Assembly (NCBI GenBank): GCA_013817305.1
Contig: JACDCY010000003.1
Location: forward strand, 1 to 64,000
DNA from: Gemmatimonadaceae bacterium
GTDB lineage: Bacteria > Gemmatimonadota > Gemmatimonadetes > Gemmatimonadales > Gemmatimonadaceae
DNA: 64,000 nt
Reading direction: 5' to 3'
Below, piece after piece: positions 58,586 through 64,000 of this stretch; position 1 is the stretch's first letter, and each line of letters starts with the position of its first letter. The position numbers and the translations under genes were made by a program. The notes under the pieces were generated by a model. That model was given only the letters and a program-made list of their open reading frames with translations, did no database searches and was not told the DNA's origin.

Positions 58586-59038
58586 ATGGCAACAGGCGTC
58601 AAGGATCTGAAGCTCTGGCAGGAAGCCGTTGCGCTCGCCGGCGACGTTCTGCGCGCCGCGCGCCAGCATGCCCGGAAGGAGCTGCCATGGTTCATGGACG
58701 AGCTGGCCGCGTCCGCCATTTCGGTGGCGACCAGCGTCGCCGACGGCTACAGCCGCGGCGACGCGCTGGATCAGCAGCGGGTGTTCGAGCAGGCGCGCCG
58801 GTCGCTCGTGGGGTTCGAGACCCATCTCGCCGTCGCGAAGCAAGCCGGCGCGCTGGCGCCGGATGCCTTGGCCGGTCTCGCGTCGCGCGCGGCGACGGTC
58901 AGCAGATTGCTGGCGGGCTTCCTGACCTTCATCGAGCGGCAGAAGGCCGCGGAGGTCGACGAAGGCTCCCGACGCATCTCACCGGCGGCTGCGACCTCGC
59001 CCCTGCGAAAAACGCTCGACGAGATCTACTGTGCGTAG
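58586..59038 (+). CDS. Four-helix-bundle protein (23S rRNA intervening-sequence protein family)
   Basis: 150 residues. The family opening DLKLWQEAVALAGDVLRAA is followed by helices containing MDELAASAISVATSVADGYSRGDALDQQRVFEQARRSLVGFETHL, the pattern of the S23/four-helix-bundle family, originally found in intervening sequences of 23S rRNA genes. Here it stands alone, with no rRNA in the window. Biochemical role unknown; a tRNA- or rRNA-binding scaffold has been suggested for relatives. Its last 60 bp overlap the end of the convergent AraC-like gene. Confidence 0.88.
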   Translation: MATGVKDLKLWQEAVALAGDVLRAARQHARKELPWFMDELAASAISVATSVADGYSRGDALDQQRVFEQARRSLVGFETHLAVAKQAGALAPDALAGLASRAATVSRLLAGFLTFIERQKAAEVDEGSRRISPAAATSPLRKTLDEIYCA

Positions 59039-59776
59039 CCGGGACAGCGAAGCCGGCCGGGTGCCGACGATGCGCTGGGATGTGCTCGACAGGTGGGACG
59101 ACGAAGCGAAGCCCAGGACCGCGGCCACGTCGCGCACGTCGTAACCGGGATTCTTCGCGAGCTCCGCGGCCGCGATCAGGCGGACGAGATCGATGACGCG
59201 CTTGAGGTTGGGCGCGCCGGCGGTCGAGAACACGCGGCTGAGATGCTCCCGGCTCAGCCCGACAGCGTCCGCGATGTCGCCGGTCCGGACCGGACGCCCC
59301 GCCTGGCCAACGATGATCCGCCAGACGGCGTGCTGCCGCTCGTCGCTCAGGCCGATCGGCGGCGGCGGATTCGAGAGCGCCGCCGAGAACCTGGCGGTGA
59401 ACGTTCTAGGCTGCACGAGCTCGCGGGCGACGGAATCATCCACCCCCTCCACCAGGACGTCCGCAAACTCCAGTGCCGCGGCCCGCGCGAGCGCCGGCCC
59501 GTCGGCGGAGCGCAATGGGAGTAGCCCGAAAAAGGGCGCGCTCGGATACTCGAGCGCGAGCCCGGCAAGCTTCCAGAGGTCATCGGCAGGCGACGCGAGA
59601 TCGACGATCGCGGCATCGACCAGGTTGAGGCGAAACGCATTCTCCATTTCGCCAGCAGTTCGAGCCACCAGTATCCGCGTGCGCCGCTTGGGAAATGCCG
59701 ACCGCACGAAGGCCCGCGCCCTGTCGCGAACAGCGTGCACTACGACGGTGGGAGCCAGCGTCGCGGCAACTAGCAT
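58979..59776 (-). CDS. AraC-like transcriptional regulator with receiver-like N-terminus
   Basis: 265 residues. C-terminal AraC-type double helix-turn-helix (about 165-250): IADAVGLSREHLSRVFSTAGAPNLKRVIDLVRLIAAAELAKNPGYDVRDVAAVLGFASSSHLSST. The N-terminal 130 residues look like a pseudo-receiver (VDAAIVDLASPADDLWKL in the place of the phospho-site strand) with the usual acidic pair missing. The ATG overlaps the stop of the MlaF-like gene as TGATG. It may regulate lipid transport or stress genes; targets unknown. Confidence 0.85.
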   Translation of the reverse strand: MLVAATLAPTVVVHAVRDRARAFVRSAFPKRRTRILVARTAGEMENAFRLNLVDAAIVDLASPADDLWKLAGLALEYPSAPFFGLLPLRSADGPALARAAALEFADVLVEGVDDSVARELVQPRTFTARFSAALSNPPPPIGLSDERQHAVWRIIVGQAGRPVRTGDIADAVGLSREHLSRVFSTAGAPNLKRVIDLVRLIAAAELAKNPGYDVRDVAAVLGFASSSHLSSTSQRIVGTRPASLSRLRTVDLVERFSQGRGRSRR

Positions 59777-60528
59777 CACACGCCCAGCCCAGCCGCGTCG
59801 GGAGCTGGCCTGCCCTCGATGAACTGCCGGACGATGGGATCCGCGCTCTGCTGGATCTGCTCGACGGTGCCGACTTGGCGAATCCGTCCCTCGTACAGCA
59901 TCGCGATCCGCGAGCCCACCGCGTACGCGCTCTTCATGTCGTGCGTGATGACGATGCTCGTGACGGCGAGGCGCTCGCGCAGCCGGATCATGAGCTGGTC
60001 GATGACCGACGCCGTCACGGGATCGAGCCCCGTCGTAGGCTCGTCATACAGCATGTACTTCGGCCGTCGCGCGATCGCCCGCGCGATTCCGACCCGCTTC
60101 CGCATGCCGCCGCTCAGCTCGGCCGGATACCTGTCCTCGATGTTGAGCAGGTCGACGAGCGCGAGCGCCTCGCTCACCCGGCTTTTCATTTCGGCGCCCG
60201 ACAGATGGCTGAGCTTCTTCAGTCCCATCGCGACGTTCTGCGCGACGGTCAGCGAGTCGAACAATGCCGCGAACTGGAAGACGTAGCCGATGTGGGCGCG
60301 CAGATCGTACACCTCCCGGCGGGACAGCTCCGGAACCTCCTGCCCGTCCACAAACACGGTACCCTCGTCCGGCTCGAGCAGCCCGACGATGTGCTTGATC
60401 GCGACTGATTTCCCGGTGCCGGACCCGCCGATTACCACCATCGTCTCGCCCTCGGACACGTCGAGCGAGAATCCCCGCAGGACGTGCTTGTTGCCGAAAG
60501 ATTTGTGGACGTTATCGAGGCGGATCAA
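59776..60528 (-). CDS. ABC transporter ATPase, MlaF/Ttg2A-like (phospholipid transport)
   Basis: 250 residues. MlaF is the ATPase of the Mla phospholipid transport system at the inner membrane. Walker A GGSGTGKSVAIKHIVG, QFAALFDSLTVAQNVAMG, signature LSGGMRKRVGIARAI, Walker B YMLYDEPTTGLDPVT and the MlaF-like tail MLYEGRIRQVGT...IVRQFIEGR. There is no MlaE, MlaD or MlaB gene next to it; the gene upstream is divergent and the one downstream is the AraC-like regulator. So either the partners are elsewhere or the ATPase is shared. Confidence 0.92.
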   Translation of the reverse strand: MIRLDNVHKSFGNKHVLRGFSLDVSEGETMVVIGGSGTGKSVAIKHIVGLLEPDEGTVFVDGQEVPELSRREVYDLRAHIGYVFQFAALFDSLTVAQNVAMGLKKLSHLSGAEMKSRVSEALALVDLLNIEDRYPAELSGGMRKRVGIARAIARRPKYMLYDEPTTGLDPVTASVIDQLMIRLRERLAVTSIVITHDMKSAYAVGSRIAMLYEGRIRQVGTVEQIQQSADPIVRQFIEGRPAPDAAGLGV

Positions 60529-60539
60529 TGCGAGGGACT

Positions 60540-60560
60540 AGGTATTAGTTATTAGGCAAA
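60540..60560. repeat. Three 7-nt units (AGGTATT, AGTTATT, AGGCAAA)
   Basis: Just upstream of the mlaF-like start, AT-rich compared with the surroundings. Part of the heptamer-period family. Confidence 0.5.
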
Positions 60561-60735
60561 TAGTGACATCACAAAAGGTGTGTCCGGGGCGGCGGTGCTG
60601 CTACTGGTACGGCGGTCAGGTGGCTCGATCAGCGCTGGACCCCGCGCGAGGACCGCCCCGACGGGCTGGGCGGCTTGCCAGTTTACCGGCCACGCGCGAG
60701 CGTAAACATCCTGTTCGCACGGGCCGACTTTTCGC

Positions 60736-60782
60736 AGGGGAAAGCCGAGCCAACGATTGCCTCTGGGCCGCAAAAGCGCGGC
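60736..60782 (+). promoter_or_regulatory. Structured leader upstream of the subtilase gene
   Basis: Two adjoining hairpins: 60745-60753 with 60757-60766 around CGA (one mismatch and a one-base bulge), and GCCGC 60767-60771 with GCGGC 60778-60782. The words CAGGGGAAAGCC and GGGCCGCAAAAGC loosely recall the core of class-I cyclic-di-GMP riboswitches, but the GNRA loop is missing, so I do not assign it. The rest of 60561-60813 holds no gene I can support. Confidence 0.3.
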
Positions 60783-60813
60783 AGAAGCCAAACTCTCAAT
60801 CGGAGAAATCAAG

Positions 60814-62454
60814 TTGCGACATCATTACTCGCCAGTGAGCGTAGGCGTGCGCGTTGCGACGCTCATCCTGTCAGTTGCGTTGCTCGCCGCAGCGTGTAGC
60901 GACACCATCCATCGCGACGTTCTCGCCCCCACCAGTCCCGCACGTTCGGAGAGCGGCAGCGGCGTATCGCTGATCACCTACACCTCGATGCCGACCGATG
61001 CGCAGGTCGCGCGCGTCACGTCACTCGGCGGAACCGTGGTGTATCGCTACGCCAATTTTCCGATCGTGGCTGCGAGCCTGCCCCTGGGCTCGGAGACACT
61101 TATCGCGGCTGATCCTGCAGTTGTCGCCGTCGAGCTCGATGGCGCGCAGTATGAGCTGTACGGCAGCAAACAGGTCATGGATTATGGCGTCAGGCACATC
61201 GACGCACCTGGCGCATGGGCACAGGGATTCGCCGGCCAGAATGTAAAGATCGGCATCTTCGACACCGGCATCGATCTCGAGCACCCGGACCTTGTGGTGC
61301 ACGGGGGCGTCGACGTCAGCGGCACCGGGTCGCTCGACGACTGCCACGGGCACGGAACGCACGTGGCTGGAATCGCGGCCGCGACGAACAACGGCAACCA
61401 TACTGTTGGGGTCGCACCTAAGGCACAGCTGTACGCCATGCGTTTTTTCAACTGCGCCGGAGTGTCGGCAGGGACCGCGGCGATGATCGCCGGACTCGAT
61501 TGGGCCGTGAGCAATGGCATGGACGTCGTGAACATGTCGTTCGGCGGCGTCATCGGTGGAGTCGTGGCGAGCCCGCTTCCTACGGGTTTTCCGACCACCG
61601 CCGCATCGACCGCGTTCCAGCGCACCTACGACGCGGGCGTCGTTCTCATCGCCGCGTCGGGCAACAGCAGCACGCCGTACGTCAGCTATCCCGCAGCTTT
61701 CCCGGGAGTGGTGGCGGTGGGCGCGACGGATGACAAGGATATGATCGCGAGCTTCTCACAGACCGGGACTGACCAGGAGGTCACTGCCCCGGGTGTGAGT
61801 ATCTATGCGTCGTACCCTGTCGGAAAAGGCACCAGCACGTCCTTGTTCGTGCCGAGCGACGGCAATCGGGAAGTCGATGCTATTGGATTCGCGTTCTCGG
61901 GAATGACCGCCGCCCGGGGAATCACGGCTTCGGCCGTATACGCCGGGTTCGGGACAGCCGCCGACTATGCCGCCGCCAATTGCCCAGGCAAGATCGCGGT
62001 CGTTTCGCGCGGCGGACCGACGTTCGCGCAGAAGGCGCAATTCGCGATGGACGCGGGATGCGCCGCAGTGATCATTCATAACGTGTTACCCGGACAGCAC
62101 ATCGGCGGCACCCTCGGCGCCGACACGTCGGCCGGGGGAAAGCCCTGGATTCCGGTGCTGGACGTCACTTTGGAGGACGGGCTCTACCTCCGCGACCGAA
62201 TCCAGGCGGGTCCGACGACCCTTACCGCAATTAACGCCGCAGGGAACCTGACGACGTTGAGCGGCACGTCGATGGCTTCGCCGCACGCGGCCGGGGTCGC
62301 AGCTCTCATCCTCAGCAAGAACCCGAGCCTCACTCCTGCGCAGGTGCGGTCCATACTCGCGGCCAGCTCGGTCGACCTGGGTACGCCGGGATGGGATCCA
62401 GTATTCGGTCACGGCCGTATTAACGCCCGAAAGGCAGTAGCGCAGACCCCTTAG
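60814..62454 (+). CDS. Secreted subtilisin-like serine protease with PA domain, lipoprotein
   Basis: 546 residues, family S8. Lipobox LLAAAC (C28), inhibitor-I9-like propeptide (about 50-125; GVSLITYTSMPTDAQVARVTSLGGTVVYRYANFP), then the catalytic triad: D150 (IFDTGIDLEHPDL), H180 (HGHGTHVAGIAAA), S486 (SGTSMASPHAAGVAAL). A PA domain is inserted between the His and Ser parts (about 370-470; CPGKIAVVSRGG...MDAGCAAVIIHN). TTG 60814 has GGAGA 7 nt upstream and leads directly into the signal peptide; the longer frame to 60757 does not. Divergent from mlaF, followed by a strong terminator. Confidence 0.92.
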   Translation: MRHHYSPVSVGVRVATLILSVALLAAACSDTIHRDVLAPTSPARSESGSGVSLITYTSMPTDAQVARVTSLGGTVVYRYANFPIVAASLPLGSETLIAADPAVVAVELDGAQYELYGSKQVMDYGVRHIDAPGAWAQGFAGQNVKIGIFDTGIDLEHPDLVVHGGVDVSGTGSLDDCHGHGTHVAGIAAATNNGNHTVGVAPKAQLYAMRFFNCAGVSAGTAAMIAGLDWAVSNGMDVVNMSFGGVIGGVVASPLPTGFPTTAASTAFQRTYDAGVVLIAASGNSSTPYVSYPAAFPGVVAVGATDDKDMIASFSQTGTDQEVTAPGVSIYASYPVGKGTSTSLFVPSDGNREVDAIGFAFSGMTAARGITASAVYAGFGTAADYAAANCPGKIAVVSRGGPTFAQKAQFAMDAGCAAVIIHNVLPGQHIGGTLGADTSAGGKPWIPVLDVTLEDGLYLRDRIQAGPTTLTAINAAGNLTTLSGTSMASPHAAGVAALILSKNPSLTPAQVRSILAASSVDLGTPGWDPVFGHGRINARKAVAQTP

Positions 62455-62471
62455 CCACACCGGCGACGGGC

Positions 62472-62516
62472 GAATAAAGAAAGGGCGAGCATTTTCTGCT
62501 CGCCCTTTCTTTATTC
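62472..62516. terminator. Perfect 20-bp bidirectional terminator
   Basis: 62472-62491 and 62497-62516 pair perfectly with a 5-nt loop. The outer ends are A/T-rich (GAATAAAGAAAG and its complement), giving a U-rich tail in both directions. Located between the convergent subtilase and sigma-factor genes. Confidence 0.92.
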
Positions 62517-62563
62517 ATCTGCCTCTAATTCTCAATGCTTAACACGTAAAACCTCGAAGGCAG

Positions 62564-63451
62564 CTAAGCAGCAAAGCTCCCTAGCGCCCGACCAACTTCT
62601 CCCTCGCGCAGCCGCTTCAGCGCGCGATCACGCAGCTGCCGCACCCGCTCGCGGGTAACGCCGAGCATCGATCCGATCTCTTCGAGCGTGTGCTCACGCC
62701 CGCCCTCGAGGCCGAAGTAAAGGCGCAGCACCTTCGCGTCCCGGGGGGGAAGCGTCGAGAGGGCCGCCTCGATCTCGTCGTTGAGGAAGCGGCTCATCGC
62801 CTCTTCCTCGGTGTCGGGCATCTCGTCCGCCACAAAGCGCTCGATCAGCGAGCGATCGCCTTCCGGATCCATCGGTGCGTCGAGCCGCACGTCGCCGGTG
62901 TTCAGGGCGGCGAGCGACTGCACCACATCCACGGACAAGCCGGTCAGCTGAGCCAGCTCGTTGGGCGTGGGCTCGCGCCGCATCTTCTGACGCAGGATCT
63001 CCGACGCCTTGATAATGCGCGAGAGATCCGCCGTGCGGTTGAGGGGCACGCGAACCGTCCGTCCCTGGCGCGCCAGCGACGACAGGATGGCCTGCCGGAT
63101 CCACCAGACCGCATACGAAATGAACTTCACGCCCTGGTCTGGATCGAACTTCCGGGCAGCAGTCAGCAGCCCGACGTTGCCCTCGCCGATCAGGTCGATC
63201 AGCGGAAGGCCACGGTTCTGATACTTCTTCGCCACGGAGATGACGAAGCGCAGGTTCCGCTTCACCAGCTCCTGGAGAGCATCCTGGTCTCCCGCGCGGA
63301 TCAGGCGCGCGAGATCGAGCTCCTCAGTCCCCTTCAGGAGGGGATAAGTGCTCACTTCGTATAGATACTGGTCGAGGATGTCCCTGTCCGGCTCGGTGGT
63401 CCCGATGCCTGCCGGTGTGGTAGTCCTGCGACGCCGCTTCACTTCCGCCAT
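62564..63451 (-). CDS. RNA polymerase sigma factor, RpoD/RpoS-like short form
   Basis: 295 residues. Region 1.2 (DQYLYEVSTYPLL), region 2 (LIDLIGEGNVGLLTAARKFDPDQGVKFISYAVWWIRQAILSSLA, containing the -10-recognition helix), region 3 (PTPNELAQLTGLSVDVVQSL) and region 4 with the helix-turn-helix (TLEEIGSMLGVTRERVRQLRDRALKRLR). It lacks the acidic region 1.1 and the large non-conserved insert of E. coli RpoD, so it is either the compact principal sigma or a group-2 sigma. ATG 63451 is preceded by GAGGAATTATTCGAA. Confidence 0.93.
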   Translation of the reverse strand: MAEVKRRRRTTTPAGIGTTEPDRDILDQYLYEVSTYPLLKGTEELDLARLIRAGDQDALQELVKRNLRFVISVAKKYQNRGLPLIDLIGEGNVGLLTAARKFDPDQGVKFISYAVWWIRQAILSSLARQGRTVRVPLNRTADLSRIIKASEILRQKMRREPTPNELAQLTGLSVDVVQSLAALNTGDVRLDAPMDPEGDRSLIERFVADEMPDTEEEAMSRFLNDEIEAALSTLPPRDAKVLRLYFGLEGGREHTLEEIGSMLGVTRERVRQLRDRALKRLREGEVGRALGSFAA

Positions 63452-63656
63452 TTCGAATAATTCCTCGGATAGACTGCTCGGGGAGGTTTTTCCGCCCCGC
63501 GATTAAATCTGCAAAACTCTGAACCCGTCCGTAACTCCAGCCCCCGCTGCCGCAACTACTGCACCCACTCGGCGCTCGAACCAGAACCGTTCGTTTTCGG
63601 GCGTTATCAAACGGGTGCAAAATACCTGCCGGAGCGATTCCCGCTAGCCCCCTTCG

Positions 63657-63685
63657 TTGACTTCTTTACTACGTACGAATATCGT
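63657..63685 (+). promoter_or_regulatory. Sigma-70-type promoter for the tRNA genes
   Basis: TTGACT (63657-63662), a 17-nt spacer, then TATCGT (63680-63685). It is oriented toward tRNA-Ala, 53 bp before it. The rest of 63452-63738 holds the sigma gene leader on the other strand; nothing else is recognisable. Confidence 0.6.
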
Positions 63686-63738
63686 TCAAGGTTCCCAAAC
63701 GAACGTCAGTTAACGACTTACGTGCGGGGCGGCCGCTG

Positions 63739-63811
<73 letters not shown>

Positions 63812-63857
63812 TTTTTTTGGCCGCGGCCGTTGTATGTTAGGAAGCAGGTCGAGCGTT

Positions 63858-63930
63858 GCGGGAATAGCTCAGTTGGTAGAGCACAACCTTGCCAAGGTTG
63901 GGGTCGCGGGTTCGAGTCCCGTTTCCCGCT
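63858..63930 (+). tRNA. tRNA-Gly, anticodon GCC
   Basis: Acceptor GCGGGAA/TTCCCGC, D-arm GCTC...GAGC, anticodon stem CAACC/GGTTG with GCC at 63891-63893, T-arm GCGGG-TTCGAGT-CCCGT, discriminator T as usual for bacterial tRNA-Gly. CCA is not encoded. 46 bp after tRNA-Ala and probably co-transcribed. Confidence 0.98.
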
Positions 63931-63939
63931 CTAAGAAAC

Positions 63940-63960
63940 GGTTCGTGGTTTGTGGTTTTG
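63940..63960. repeat. Three 7-nt units (GGTTCGT, GGTTTGT, GGTTTTG)
   Basis: Directly after tRNA-Gly. The word is close to that of the repeat between lipA and pdhA (TGTGGTT in another phase). Confidence 0.5.
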
Positions 63961-63964
63961 GGGG

Positions 63965-63990
63965 ACGGCCGCCTGCCGGGCGGCCGTTTC
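63965..63990 (+). terminator. GC-rich hairpin after the tRNA genes
   Basis: ACGGCCGCC and GGCGGCCGT pair over 9 bp around TGCCG, followed by TTTC. It is suited to end the tRNA transcript. Confidence 0.75.
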
Positions 63991-64000
63991 TGTCGATGGC

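Noticed and set aside
58586-59038. Four-helix-bundle gene as sign of a 23S rRNA intervening sequence
   Set aside because: No rRNA sequence occurs anywhere in the window.
60552-60812. Possible 86-residue minus-strand gene in the gap before the subtilase
   Set aside because: No ribosome-binding site, no domain, mixed composition; the region reads better as a leader with stems.

Overview
The window is gene-dense, GC-rich bacterial chromosome with a Gram-negative envelope. It encodes a Kdo transferase (WaaA), an Omp85 protein, an Mla-type ATPase, two SusC/SusD outer-membrane pairs and several lipoproteins. SusC/SusD pairs in a GC-rich genome, with barrel-less carboxypeptidase-regulatory/TonB-plug proteins, RicT and a short RpoD-like sigma factor, fit Gemmatimonadota or a close relative best. 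This placement is inference; there is no rRNA to confirm it. There is no CRISPR array, prophage or insertion sequence.

Layout. 0-5 kb: a translationally coupled dipeptide/oligopeptide ABC transporter operon (first permease cut by the window edge) ending in a POT-family peptide symporter. 5-11 kb: an Omp85-like protein, a gamma-glutamyl-GABA hydrolase-like amidotransferase, two divergent glycosyltransferases, a DUF3108 protein and a small membrane protein. 11-21 kb: ThiO (apparently starting at ATC), then lipoyl synthase, the complete pyruvate dehydrogenase complex (E1 alpha, E1 beta, E2, E3), octanoyltransferase LipB and a UvrD-like helicase; LipA, LipB and the lipoylated E2 form one functional island. 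21-41 kb: two SusC/SusD loci on the minus strand, each preceded by plug-only proteins lacking a beta-barrel, and between them an aminopeptidase lipoprotein, DnaE and AccA.

41-49.5 kb: RicT, MetG, LemA, a nucleotidyltransferase-like protein, a TPM-domain protein, a DsbA-like lipoprotein, WaaA, and a receiver plus GGDEF/EAL pair. 49.5-64 kb: a double-domain M16 peptidase, the F1 part of ATP synthase (atpA, G, D, C only), a SpoIID-like protein, a four-helix-bundle protein, an AraC-like regulator coupled to an MlaF-type ATPase, a secreted subtilase, a primary-type sigma factor, and tRNA-Ala(GGC) and tRNA-Gly(GCC).

The least explained structure is intergenic. At nine or more gene borders there are degenerate repeats with a strict 7-nt period, each with its own word, several folded into long inverted repeats. 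There are also very long hairpins at 5047-5144, 52417-52493 and 56932-57109. The most interesting protein-level signal is the repeated pairing of plug-only proteins, two of them carrying a TonB C-terminal domain, with SusC/SusD genes.
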